Source: Bursaphelenchus xylophilus
Lineage: Eukaryota; Nematoda; Chromadorea; Rhabditida; Aphelenchoididae
Assembly: GCA_904066235.2 (NCBI GenBank)
Contig: CAJFCV020000002.1
Span: forward strand, 2,790,001 to 2,854,000
Length of the DNA stretch: 64,000 nucleotides
Direction: 5' to 3'
Shown here piece by piece: positions 52,975-63,402 of the stretch. Made by a program: the position numbers and the translations under genes. Within the stretch, counting starts at the first letter, position 1. Every line of letters begins with the position of its first letter. Below the pieces are notes generated by a model. The model did not search any database. It saw nothing but the letters and a program-made list of their open reading frames with translations, and was not told where the DNA came from.

Positions 52975-53240
52975 GCGACCCACCAATTTACGGTTTTTTG
53001 CACCGTGCAATGGGCGTTTTTTGGCTGTCGCTGAAACGCTGACTTTTTTCGCACAGTGTAAACGCCAAAAAACACTACAGCTACTTGTATACATACTATT
53101 GACATTTTCATAAAATACATGGATATTTCTCCGCTTTGGAACAGTGCATCTTTGATTTTGTAGCCAAAAAATGTAGGATTTTTGTGGACCGTTCGGGCTG
53201 CGACAAATGTCCATGCACTCTGTGAAAATCCTCATGGCAC
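52975..53240. repeat. GCAC-N-GTGC elements, two adjoining pieces
   Basis: GCACCGTGC near 52999 and CGCACAGTGT near 53049 belong to the GTCGCTGAAACGCTGACTTT context. A second piece begins ATAAAATACATGGATATTTC near 53110 and ends ATGTCCATGCACTCTGTGAA near 53208. Confidence 0.55.
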
Positions 53241-53670
53241 TCTTTTTTCACTGGTATATTCAAAAATTCAAATTTTCCTCCTTCCCGTCTTCAGGCTCAA
53301 GTTTGTTGGGATGGTCCGTCGAGCGACGACAAGACCACGAAGACTCGTTTGCGCTGCAAACGCGCCTCATCGACGCGCGAAAAAAAATGGAGGAGGAACA
53401 AAAGCCGGAGGAGGCGATCGCCCTTATCACGCTTCCTCCGTCGCTGCTTTTGCGCGCCGCCGCCGGCGTTCCCCTTGTGTTGCATAACGACCGAAGAAGG
53501 GAGGGAGCGAAGGGGGATTGCGCACACTGGGTTACTGGGTTACTATTACAAACTTGATTTCGGGGCGAGGAAAAACGTTTTTGGAGGAGGCAAGATGGGG
53601 GATGGGGAAGGGTGGGTTGGGGCTGATTGAGATTTTTGGACAAGCCCTTTTTGGTGTTGGCCACAAGAAA

Positions 53671-53815
53671 TTAGTCTGTCGGGAAAGTAATGAACACTCT
53701 GTCGTAATGGCAATCGCATCAAAATGAATTGTGCCGCGGGAAAATCAAATCGCTGTTCACTTTAGCGACGTGATAAACGCAGCGACATTATCCTCATTAT
53801 TTTCCTGACAGACTA
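53671..53815. mobile_element. MITE, type A
   Basis: ATTAGTCTGTCGGGAAAGTA on the left, CTCATTATTTTCCTGACAGA on the right, core GTTCACTTTAGCGACGTGAT. Confidence 0.8.
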
Positions 53816-54044
53816 TGATTCTCTGGCCAACGAAATTTTTTTTTGTGAACTTGACGGATTTGATTTTCTTTTTTTGTGAATTTGGGGTACCATCAAAAGG
53901 TTTAACTTTATTTGTAAATGTTTCCAACTCTAGGTACATAATGATGTCTTGCACAATGCTATTTTTTTAAATTATTGCTTTTTCTTTTTTTTTTTGCATT
54001 TTCTTGAAGCCCTCAATCCGTAAAGTCACTACAGTGATTTTCGT

Positions 54045-55760
54045 CATTTGCACAGTGCAGAAAAAGTCAGGGTGCGAGCGAGAGCCCAAAAAACCTATTG
54101 CACGGTGCAAAGAAAATTTTTGTTTTCGCACAGTGCAAGTCGCTGGAATCATTTTTGGCGTTTGCACTGTGCGAAAAAATGCTGCAAGCGACAGCCCGAA
54201 AAAGCCTACTGCACGGTGCAAAAAACCAAAAGTTGCACAGTGCAACGTGAACTTTTTTTCGCACAGTGCATGTCGCCCAAATCACCCTAAACGACGTTAC
54301 GAACGAACAGTATCAGTCTGTCGGGAAAATAATGTGAATTTGTCTCGTCTTTCGACCATTTTTTTATTTAAATCGGTCACCTCTTGTAAGCCAAGTTAAA
54401 ACTTCTAATTCAAGATGCGGTACCCTATAAAAATCCCCAATTTTTCCTGCCTTTTTTCCGCATGATCTGAACGTAATTTTTTTTGCAAACCACTTTTACT
54501 TTTGGCACGTGCAATTTCTCGCCTTTTTCGCCTCCGTTTTGCACCATAATTTATACCACCTCCACTTTGGGGTCGGTTTCTCTTTAGTCAATGACCGGCA
54601 GAGCGCTCGCTGCATTACAATGAATCCGCAGGCTGCGTGCGTGTGGTTTCGGATGCAAATTGCGTTTGTTTTTCCGCGCGTTGTCGACGACCCGGCAACT
54701 TTTACGTTTTGCACTTTTACGGCGCTCCGAGGCGTGCGCGGAATGTTTTTGGGCGAGAAAATAATACGGTAGGGTAATTAGCGAGACTAAGAAATGCGGG
54801 AAGAGGCTTGTGGATTGTTCTATGGACTTTTGATTTTTGGCGCTGGCACTGTGCAAAAAAAGTCGGGAGCGAGCGACATCCCAAAAAGCCTATTGCACGG
54901 TGCAAAAAGCAAGAAGTTTCACGGTGCAAAGAAAACTGTTGTTTTCAATTCGTGTCGCCGATTTTGACCCGGCAATTTTCCGGAAGGACTAGTAGCATTT
55001 TCAGAAAGTGCATGGACATTTTATTTCTTTCGCACAGTGCACCTGGAACGCATTGTGGATTTTTGCCTTTGCGCACGGTGCAAACCTGACAAAAACCGTT
55101 TCCACGGTGCAGACTTAAGACTTTGTGCACTGATTTCGAAAAACTTAGAAAAATGCACCGGATTTCAGAATTCGGTGCCGAGGAGAAAATAAGTCGACGC
55201 CAATTTTTCGATTTGGGTGTCCACTTTTTCGTGCACCTAACATCGCGATTTGGGAAAAAGCCTTTTTAAATGCTTATATGACCACCTTTAATTGCACAGT
55301 GCAACGCCAAAAAAAGGTGAATGCACGGTGCAAAAAACCGTTGATTTTTGTGCACGGTGCGAGCCGCGACATATGTCCGTGCACTTTATAAAAATGCTTT
55401 TTCATTTTCATGAAGTGTATTGACATTTGCACTGCGCATTTCCGATCGTTATCAAAGCATTTTTTGACGGTGCAATTGTCTCAAATTTTGCAGCGGTGCA
55501 ATGTAAAAAGTTTGCGTTGTAGCAATTTTACTTGAAAAATCGAATTCACTGTGCAGTTGAACTTTTTTCTACGCACGACGAAAAGTCCATGTAATTTATG
55601 AAAATGTTAATACTAGTCCGTTCGTAACGTGGCTGGAGTAATTCTTGGCGTTTACACTGTGCAGAAAAATTCAGGGTGCGAGCGAGCGCCCAAAAATGCC
55701 TACTGCACGGTGCAAGAACCAACAAATTGCACAGTTCAAAAACTCTGTTTTCTCACAGTT
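54045..55760. repeat. Dense cluster of GCAC-N-GTGC elements
   Basis: At least twenty GCACTGTGC, GCACAGTGC or GCACGGTGC motifs, in two sequence contexts. One context is GTGCGAGCGAGAGCCCAAAA between motifs (54050-54280, 54845-54960, 55650-55760). The other has GTGCATGGACATTTT on the left and ATGTCCGTGCACTTTATAAA on the right (55000-55395 and 55400-55605). A MITE left end lies at 54313-54350. The stretch 54360-54840 has no supported gene. Confidence 0.75.
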
Positions 55761-55984
55761 CATGGCTCAACAATCGCTCCAGCCACTTTTCAAACACACT
55801 TTTAAATCCCTCAATTCTTGTCATATCCTTTTTTGCGACCTTGTTATCAAGCTACGTGATATCCAAACAATTCCCGTCGGAGAATCCAGATTTAGCACGG
55901 ATTAATCGGGATCTTAATTAGCATCTGTACATGAAAAATGTGTTGTTCAATATCCTAGACCACGTGGGAAATTGGTGTTCGTCT

Positions 55985-56255
55985 GTTTTCGAGGAGTTTT
56001 TTTTTTGCAGAAGTACTTGTTATGATGAAACTAGACAAGTTTCGAAAACCTTTTTTGAAACACATGCGAAACTTCTAGCTCACGCTTTACAAAGAAGACC
56101 GTGATTTTTCAGGCTGAAATGTGGCAAAGATGTTACATTTTTTATAAATTTCCACAAAAAACACTTTTTTCTACGCGAAACTGACAAAGATATGGTCAAA
56201 AAGTCTTTTCTCTATAACCACTCTCCGTGTTTCACGTACTCTCTCGGCCTTTTTT
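55985..56255. repeat. Family E fragment
   Basis: GCTCACGCTTTACAAAGAAG, ACGCGAAACTGACAAAGATA and CACTCTCCGTGTTTCACGTA in the order seen in other copies. Confidence 0.6.
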
Positions 56256-56669
56256 TTGATTCTTTTGTCATCGAAAAGTTTACAATTACATTTGAAAAGT
56301 TCTCGTTGTAAAAATGATTTGTTAGGATCTTATGTTTTAACGGTTATATATTAATACACCAGCTATTGTTTGACTGTCACAAAGCAAACTCTGCAACACT
56401 TTTTCGTCTTCTCTCTCTCTTCAGACTGACGTTCATATACATATGTAAACGTGTCCTGTGCAAGACGAGAGCTTTTTTGGGCACCATCGCAACTTGTGAT
56501 CCCTGTTCTTCGAGCAGCTCTGCAAACTGGACCCAGTTCTGGCCTGTTCCCCCACAACTTTTCTGCGCGCATATTCTTCCTCTCGCTGGGGCAATTGTTT
56601 TTTTTAGTTTTTGCTGACGAACGTTTTCTACGTTCAGTGAGAATTGCTTTCGTAGAAAATTTATGCATC

Positions 56670-56821
56670 TGTCTGTCGGGAAAATAATGAGCAGAATGTC
56701 GTTGCGTAGATCGTGTCGCTGAAGTAAAAATCGATTTTTTTCCGGCGACAAAATTTATTTTCTCTGCGACGATGCGATTTTCGATGCGACAGGGTGCTCA
56801 TCATTTTCCCGACAGACTGGT
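56670..56821. mobile_element. MITE, type A (inverted core)
   Basis: CTGTCTGTCGGGAAAATAAT on the left, CTCATCATTTTCCCGACAGA on the right, core CGATGCGATTTTCGATGCGA. Confidence 0.85.
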
Positions 56822-57025
56822 ATACATGTAAATAGTTGCAGTTGAAGTCTATTTTGGAGTGAATTTTGGGGTAAATGGGAAGTAGCCCAAGTGCGATGTT
56901 CAGATTTTGACAAGACGTCAGGCCAAGCGAATTTGAAAAGGGCCGGGCCACAATTTTCGGCGCGGCCCGGCCCCAAAGCCATGCCTGTATAGTCTCGCGT
57001 ATGTTGTCTTGGAAAACCTTACTAG

Positions 57026-57064
57026 CAGTCTGTCATTAAAATAACGGTGGGTGGACGTGCCTTA
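57026..57064. mobile_element. Left part of a MITE interrupted by the Tc5-like transposon
   Basis: CAGTCTGTCATTAAAATAAC followed by GGTGGGTGGACGTGCCTTA. The other part continues at 59707-59811 with GCTAGTCGCGGCTGGGGATT, GGCGACCCACCACCATTTTC and CCCACAAGCTGAT. The two parts form one MITE once the transposon and one TTA are removed. Confidence 0.8.
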
Positions 57065-57393
57065 CAAGGGAATGGTCCGAACGATCCGTGGGATCCGCAA
57101 ATGAGACCTCGATATTCTGAAAGAGCAGGTAAAATTTAGTAGAAATCCGTTTTTTCTACTTGCCGAATAAGTCTGTGCGACGAGAAATATCGACCGAAAC
57201 TTTTTTCCGATTTCCTCTCTTCATCGAGTGCGAAAATTCGGAAACGAAAGGCCGTGTCGGTGTGGCGCAGTGGGAGTGAAACCCCGCTCGAAAAATCTTT
57301 TGGGGAGTAAAGCGTGTAGGTTCGAGACCGCCCATATAAAATTGATCATATCTTTGTAGTTGGGTGAATTCATGACATTTAAAAATTTTTTTT
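57065..57393. repeat. Left terminal inverted repeat with tRNA-like Pol III boxes
   Basis: Within the repeat, TGGCGCAGTGGGAG at 57263-57276 fits the tRNA A-box consensus TRGCNNAGYNGG, and GGTTCGAGACC at 57319-57329 fits the B-box GGTTCGANNCC. The boxes are about 55 bp apart, as in a tRNA gene. The identical pair occurs inverted in the right repeat (B box 59442-59452). No complete tRNA cloverleaf could be drawn by eye. Confidence 0.7.
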
Positions 57394-57673
57394 GTCGACG
57401 TTGTTGATGACATTTTGCATAAACGAAGCTTAAATATTTCAATACAACACTTTTTTCGAGAATGATCTTGAAGTCTCTAGGACCTGATGGAAATGTCTAG
57501 AATTTTCCATTAACTTCTGGATATTTGTGGTAAGAAATTTGTACTAGTAAATTGAAAACGGTAGCTTGAACTACTGTAAAAAATTTGTGTAGTTCTCGGA
57601 AAAGTCGAATTACCTCGAGCAATCAGTGGTAGGTGAAAATTGAAGTTTATGATTTTTTCATAGATTAGTCAAT

Positions 57674-59305
57674 ATGGAGCAATCTTTCGCATTTCGACCG
57701 GCAAAAATACTGGCTGTGTTGGTCCGGGACTTCGGAATTGACAACTCCGCCCAGCCTCTGTCCAGAGATGAGCATAAGCTGGCCAAAGTAATCTACGGAA
57801 TGCTTGATAGGTGTCGGGCCGGGGACGAATATGAAGTCGACGAAGAAGACGACATGACCACAGACCCAGACTACGTCCCGGAAAACGATAATTGTGTCGC
57901 GGTGGATGCAATAGACCAGTTGGAAACACAAATTTCATTTCCGAGTGGGGAAATTGTCAGCTTGGACCGCGCAGTTGAAGCAATCAACTACTACCGAGAC
58001 ACGCAAAAGAACACTCGCAGTTTGGCTAGCATGTACAAAAAGTTTCGATTCATCAAGGCAGACAGTGATTTAAAAAAGTTACGTCTGGTGGAGAAGCAAC
58101 GCGAACGGGCGGTTTCCAGGCGGGACCAGTTTCGGGTTTTGAACCAGTTGGTGGCGAAGAGCGTCAAGGAAAAGATTGAGGAAGGGATTGGCATCCATGA
58201 CACCGACATAATGCTAATGGCCCTAAAAGCCAATGATCAAGTTGGAATACGTGGCTTCATTGCATCGCAGTCATGGGTGACTGACTTCAAGCGAATACAT
58301 AGCATTGTCTCTCGTCACATCACGACCTTCGTTTCCAAGCGCTCGATGGTAAATCGTGAACATACCGCTTCAAAAGCGACTGCGTTGGTCGAAAAAATTA
58401 AAAGTATGGTGGGAACTGGTCGCGGAAAAGTCCCGTACTCGGCAATTCTAAATACAGATCAATCCGCTCTATTAAAGGAACTGCCAAGTAACCGTAGCCT
58501 GGCTTATAGAGGCGAAAAAACCATCCAAAGAATAGTCCAATCTGTTAGTTCCATAACGCACTCCATTACAATAATGCCAACCATTTATGCTGATGGAAAA
58601 GTATGTCCGAAACTCTTTATTGTAATGAAGGAAAAAGATGGAAAATTCCCTTCCACCTTTAGATTTAGGTAAGCAACATTCTTTTCTCGCGGTGTTATTT
58701 TTAGATCGGATTTCCTTGTCGTTCGCGCTGGTCATTCGCATATAATGACAAAGCCGCTGCTCCTAGAGTACATTGAAAATTGTATTGTTCATCCCGGCAT
58801 GCCTCCAAAAACGATTTTTCTATGCGACTCTTGGAGCTCTTTTAAAGACCACGAATCTATGAAAAGCAAGATGCCTCCGGGAAAACAACTCGAGGTCGAA
58901 AACATCCCCCCGAAAGCAACGTCATTGATTCAGCCTCTCGATGTTGGGTTCTTCCGTACATTTAAGGCCATGGAAAGGCGAGTGTACTCCCGTGTTCTCT
59001 TGGAAAACCTCGATTTCAAATTTTATCAGCGCGAAAGTATGCTCAAAATCATTGAAGTAATTTGGAACCAGATCTTGAACCCAAGATTTACCCCGTTCAT
59101 ACAGTACGCCTGGTCAAAAGCTGGCTTTCGAGATGACAAGCCAAGTTTTGAAAATCCGCTTGACACCGTTTTTCCGAACGTACAGCTGGTAAAATGTCAA
59201 TCCCCAAACTGCATGAAATACTGCCTGGCAATTTGCTCATTCTGTAGTGCAAGCCTCTGCTTTGACCATTTCGTTGTTAGTCGTCACACGCACTCGATCT
59301 GTTAG
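57674..59305 (+). CDS. Tc4/Tc5-type (pogo-related) DDE transposase
   Basis: Two exons, 57674-58668 and 58705-59305, joined by a 36-nt intron (TTTAG|GTAAGC to TTTTAG|A) with a split arginine codon, give 531 aa, close to the size known for Tc5-group transposases. An acidic region follows the N-terminus, then a helix-turn-helix-like stretch (IASQSWVTDFKRIHSIVSRH, about residues 195-215). The catalytic triad fits D262 in LNTDQ, D373 in LCDSWSSFKD and D411 in IQPLDVGFF. The C-terminus has a Cys/His group (CQSPNCMKYC and CSFCSASLCFDH) that may bind zinc. It would cut and rejoin its own ends in the nucleus. No frame break is visible. The start follows a short leader after the left repeat; a pol II promoter is not evident. 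Confidence 0.92.
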
Positions 59306-59377
59306 TTTTGTAAGGTATCTAAAATTGCAAGGATTGTTGGTTTGTCAAAATTAAATGTTTGTTATCGAAAACCTTGA

Positions 59378-59706
59378 AAAAAAAATTTTTAAATGTCATG
59401 AATTCACCCAACTACAAAGATATGATCAATTTTATATGGGCGGTCTCGAACCTACACGCTTTACTCCCCAAAAGATTTTTCGAGCGGGGTTTCACTCCCA
59501 CTGCGCCACACCGACACGGCCTTTCGTTTCCGAATTTTCGCACTCGATGAAGAGAGGAAATCGGAAAAAAGTTTCGGTCGATATTTCTCGTCGCACAGAC
59601 TTATTCGGCAAGTAGAAAAAACGGATTTCTACTAAATTTTACCTGCTCTTTCAGAATATCGAGGTCTCATTTGCGGATCCCACGGATCGTTCGGACCATT
59701 CCCTTG
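59378..59706. repeat. Right terminal inverted repeat
   Basis: Reverse complement of 57065-57393, including the B-box-like GGTTCGAGACC and A-box-like TGGCGCAGTGGGAG on the minus strand. Confidence 0.92.
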
Positions 59707-59814
59707 TTAGAATCGACGGCTAGTCGCGGCTGGGGATTTGGTGCACCCTATTTTCAAAAAGGCGAGATTTTTTGCTGCGGCGACCCACCACCATTTTCCC
59801 ACAAGCTGATAGGT

Positions 59815-60240
59815 GGGCCATACTGTCTTAACAAAGTCTGTACAGAGCTGCACCGGGCAAAAACCTTGTCGCTTTTCTTGCCATCCAGTAAAACGCACAG
59901 TGAACCCTCGTTTCGCAGCCTGCCAAATTTTTGCCGCGCGACGCTTCGTCGCGATTTCGACTACTTTTGCGGCCGCACGTGCCAAACATGTCAACGTTTT
60001 TTTTGCCGTCTAGTATTCTAAATTTGTGCCAAATTTCATTAGTATCCACGACTGGCATTTCGAGCATTTCCAGCGCTCGAATCTTGATCTTTTCGTAGTA
60101 GACTGTACTTTAACGTTAATCCCGGCCCCAACACGTTCGCCGATGATTCTATTTTTGCATCTGACTAATCTCTCAGCCGTCTAATTATCCCCTCAATTTG
60201 CCCTCCAAATGTAGCTGAGAGGGGGAAGTGGGCGGAGTCG
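59815..60240. other. Intergenic, no gene seen
   Basis: TGGGCCATACTGTC-type sequence just right of the interrupted MITE resembles the mariner-like word TTACAGGGTGGCCC, but the match is weak. A GC-richer block (GGGGGAAGTGGGCGGAGTCG) at 60220-60250 may be promoter for the small ORF that follows. Confidence 0.3.
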
Positions 60241-60250
60241 GCGGAGACGA

Positions 60251-60472
60251 GTGGACATATTCCCGAAAACGGACGATATCTTCCGATTGTGCGGAGACTG
60301 GTTATGTCACAGATTGTCTCTTCTTTCTTCGCGCGTCGCAATTATATGTGTCATTGGGTTTGTTGTTGTTGTGGGCGATGAGTCAGATGGGCAAATAAAC
60401 GATGAGGGTTTTTTTTGTGAAAAGGCGAATAAGTGTAAAGCCAAATGTGTTTGCTCACACCCACGTGGGTAA
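60251..60472 (+). CDS. Putative small cysteine-rich secreted or membrane peptide
   Basis: A 73-aa ORF ends at a TAA that is followed two bases later by an AATAAA (60475-60480). Residues 28-42 form a hydrophobic stretch (VAIICVIGFVVVVG), and the last 31 residues hold four cysteines in a C-x5-C-x3-C-x-C pattern (C56, C62, C66, C68). The N-terminal 25 residues are not signal-like, so the true start may lie in another exon or at an internal position. No family recognised. Composition, cysteine pattern and poly(A) signal support it; absence of a clear upstream exon and a GCAC-N-GTGC cluster close by weaken it. Confidence 0.4.
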   Translation: MDIFPKTDDIFRLCGDWLCHRLSLLSSRVAIICVIGFVVVVGDESDGQINDEGFFCEKANKCKAKCVCSHPRG

Positions 60473-60549
60473 TTAATAAATTTGGAAAGTATTTTTAGAA
60501 CTTTTTCGGACATCAAATTGCGAAAAAACAAAATTTTTGGAAATTTGTT

Positions 60550-60810
60550 GACTGCACTGTGCAAGTTTCGAATTTATTGCAAAAAATTAACTGAAAATTA
60601 TTTTCGATATTGCAGTCAACTCTGCACAACGAAACATGCTACTAGTCCTCCGGAAAGTCGTCGGACTGAAATCGGTGATGCGCATTGTGCAAAAGCAAAA
60701 GTTTTCTTCTCACTGTGCGAAAACGAAAATTTTCTTTGCACAGTGCAATAGGTTTTTTTTGGCTACTCTCACCCTGTTTTTTTTCGCACAGTGCAAACGC
60801 CAAAAATCAG
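60550..60810. repeat. GCAC-N-GTGC element, CGGAAAGTCGTCGGACTGAA context
   Basis: GCACTGTGC at about 60555, GCGCATTGTGC at 60679, CACTGTGCG at 60712, GCACAGTGC at 60739 and 60785. The border word TCCGGAAAGTCGTCGGACTG recurs inverted near 60815 (GTCCGCCGACTTTTCAGAAA) and again at 61300-61320. Confidence 0.65.
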
Positions 60811-61194
60811 TCCGCCGACTTTTCAGAAAGGCTACCGTGCACGGCAACCCAGGGAGTCTCCCTCCTCGTTTCGGCCCTCCTTCGCACACCCAGTATCGGT
60901 GAAATTCACACGAAATGTCACAACATTTTTCATGTGGTTTTTCGATGGAAAACTATTTTTCTCGAAATTATTTTATTGCTTTTGTCAGTTGTGGCACTTC
61001 GTTTGGACGAAACTCAAAAGTGGGCGGGAGACATTTTTGTTCTATTTCGGTTTGCCGTGCCGTGTAAGTTTCAGCGCGCGCATTGGAGGGACAGCCGAGA
61101 AAAAAAGTGTTCAGAAACTTTTTTTCCGGGAGAGTGTGAAAAGTGCGTAGATCGATCAGAGAGAAAAGCATTCTTTTTTTTTTGTTATAGCAAG

Positions 61195-61620
61195 TTTTCT
61201 TCCCACAGTGCAATTTCTCGTTTTTTGCACCGTGCACTAGGCTTTTTTGGGCTGTCGTTCGAACACTGATTTTTTTGCACAGTGCTAACGCCAAAATCAA
61301 TCCGGCGACTTCCGGAAGGATAAGAATGAAACCTGCCCACAACGAACAATTCCAGAGGTCCCAATGGTCATTTTTAGGCCAAAAAGGAACCTCCGTACAA
61401 CGAAGTCCATCGTCTTTAGTCTGTCAGAAAACTATGTAATGGTGATATTCGTATTATATTATTATATTTATGTTCATAAAATTAATGGAAATTTTTTCTC
61501 CTTCGCGCAGTGCATTTTGCGCATTTTCCTACGCTTGTCGCCCACGCACAGTGCATTTTTCTCTTTTCGCACAGTGCAAGCCCCATTTTTTTGAATCATT
61601 TTGCACTATGCAATTTCCTG
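61195..61620. repeat. GCAC-N-GTGC elements, two pieces
   Basis: One piece at 61195-61330 (GCACAGTGC, GCACCGTGC, TTTTTTGCACAGTGC) and one at 61475-61620 beginning TTCATAAAATTAATGGAAAT with GCGCAGTGC, GCACAGTGC and GCACAGTGC. The second piece is again of the GTGCATGGACAT family. Confidence 0.6.
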
Positions 61621-61970
61621 TCGCGCTCACAAGGTTTGCGCTGAAGCATTTGAAAAAGCGTTAATTCCGCGTGCCGATGCAGCAACGCTAGTTGAAACTG
61701 CCCTATAGTTTGGGGGTCTTTGTGTGTTTTGAACAGGTTTGTGGGACGTCCCAGCTGCGTATATTGGACAAATCTCACATGGAAAAAAATTTTGCGAACC
61801 TTTCGAGGAAATGGAAGTGCTATCGCCCTTTTGTTTGATTGCTATTTACTCTTTTGGGATTTTGAACAGGAAAAAAAGAAAGTGGTACGAAAATGTACGG
61901 CAGTATTGTTGTTTAGCTTGTCGTTCGAGCGAGAAAGCGTCGTATTTGTTGTGATTATGACTTCGTAATC
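61620..61970. other. Intergenic, no gene seen
   Basis: Overlapping ORFs of 60-80 aa with no coding evidence. Confidence 0.3.
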
Positions 61971-61974
61971 TATG

Positions 61975-62265
61975 TTTTCTAAAAGCTCAACGTTAGAATA
62001 TTTTTTTCTAAAACACAAGCTAGACTCTCAGCTCGCGCTTTGCAGAAACGACCCAGATTTTTAGGCCAACGTTTTTTGCGAATCTTAGCCTGACAAGTTT
62101 TATGCCTATTTCTACCGTAGACAGCAATGTTTTCACAGAAAGGCAATTTTTTCCCACGAAACTGGCAAAGATATGGCCAAAGGGTTTTTTCTCTCTGCCT
62201 GCTCTCCGGGTTTTGCGTACTCTCTCAGCCGCAAAGATCGTCGAATATCTCGGTAATCCTTAATC
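61975..62265. repeat. Family E copy
   Basis: CTCAGCTCGCGCTTTGCAGA, TTTTATGCCTATTTCTACCG, CGAAACTGGCAAAGATATGG and TTTTGCGTACTCTCTCAGCC in family order. Confidence 0.65.
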
Positions 62266-62269
62266 TCTA

Positions 62270-63380
62270 TCCTTATATGTTAGTTTAGGTCCCACCACGA
62301 AAACCATCATTTTTAAAGATCAAATCATTAATGAAAAATTGATTACAACCTCACAGCAATCAATAAAACTGAACTTTTTTTTGACAAATTGACCGCCTTA
62401 ACCTACAGTAATCCAAAGTTTTTTCCCCACACTCACCCCACTGACCCAGATCCGAAGTCAATTTTTTTCGACACCACCCAAAAACATCGCCCAAATAAAA
62501 GAGCGTTTCGAAAACCTGATTAAGCCCTCCTCACCTTTCCTTCGCTTCTGCCCCGAGGCCCTTTTTCACCTACTTTAATCTCCTTCATTAAGTCATCGTC
62601 GCCCTCCCCGCCAAAACAGAGAGTGGGGAGGGAAGGAATCCCGTTCCTTCCGCGGGCGCGGGGATCGGTGTTGCGTCATCGTCGCGGATCAACACCTGTC
62701 CACTCGAGGGCTTTCCTGTTTTCCTCTCCTCTCCGCCTAAGGTAATATCCGGGAAGGCAGAGAAGGAGAGGAAGGAAGGGAAGAGCTGCGATATTGGCGA
62801 TTAGCGACGCTAATTGGCTCACGTTTTTGGTCGGATTAAACAACAGATTTTTTTTCAGCGGGTTGACGGGATGGGAATGGTCAACATACCAAAATATTGG
62901 TATTTTGGCCTGTCAGGTTTTTTCGGACCATTTTGATGACTTTTTTCAAGGCAAAAATTTTTCGCGGCGGGAGGACCACAAAATGGAAAAAAATCAAAAT
63001 AAAAATGGCGAATTCGTATTTTACCCTAAAAGTCTAATTTTGAGGGCAGTTTAAAAGGTTTTCCATAAACAAAAGTTTTCGTGGTGGGACCGAAAATGAA
63101 AAAAAATGAAATAATTCTACAAATTTCGATTTCGTATTTTAACATAAAATTTGGGACAGTCTGATTTTTTTCAAAACAACAACTATTCTTGTGGAGGCAT
63201 AAATTTTTTGTTGGCCAAGAAATTTCTAAGGCATGCCACATTTACAGCTTTCAATTTGCAGAGAAATTCTAAATTTTTTGAGCCAAACTGTCCAGAGTTA
63301 TTTTTTCTCTCCAATTCTCCTCATTTTCCGTGTTCTCTCCCAAAAATAATTTTGAAAATCTCGATTGTGGCCCCAAAACG
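62270..63380. other. Intergenic, no gene seen
   Basis: A GC-richer segment at 62520-62760 (GGGAGGGAAGGAATCCCGTT among others) stands out and might be regulatory, but no signal is specific. A partial family E copy lies at about 63260-63395. Confidence 0.3.
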
Positions 63381-63402
63381 AAAGCTAAAAATTTCAGGCT
63401 AA

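Larger units (their letters stand above)
57065..59706 (+). mobile_element. Tc4/Tc5-type DNA transposon, 2642 bp, apparently intact
   Basis: Terminal inverted repeats 57065-57393 and 59378-59706 (329 bp, start CAAGGGAATGG) pair base for base with no mismatch that I can see (positions sum to 116771). The flanking TTA occurs at 57062-57064 and 59707-59709; removing one copy leaves CTTAG. C. elegans Tc4 and Tc5 are known to insert at CTNAG and duplicate TNA, so target, duplication and terminus all fit that group. One spliced transposase gene lies between the repeats. Identical repeats and an open transposase suggest recent activity. Confidence 0.92.

Noticed and set aside
53207..53664. GC-rich ORFs on both strands, one with an acceptor-like CTTCAG
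   Set aside because: Long ORFs in all frames are expected from the GC-rich composition; no motif or second exon was found.
57156..57413. ORF repeated identically at 59355-59615
   Set aside because: Both lie in the terminal inverted repeats of the Tc5-like element and over the tRNA-like boxes; the identity reflects repeat identity, not protein conservation.
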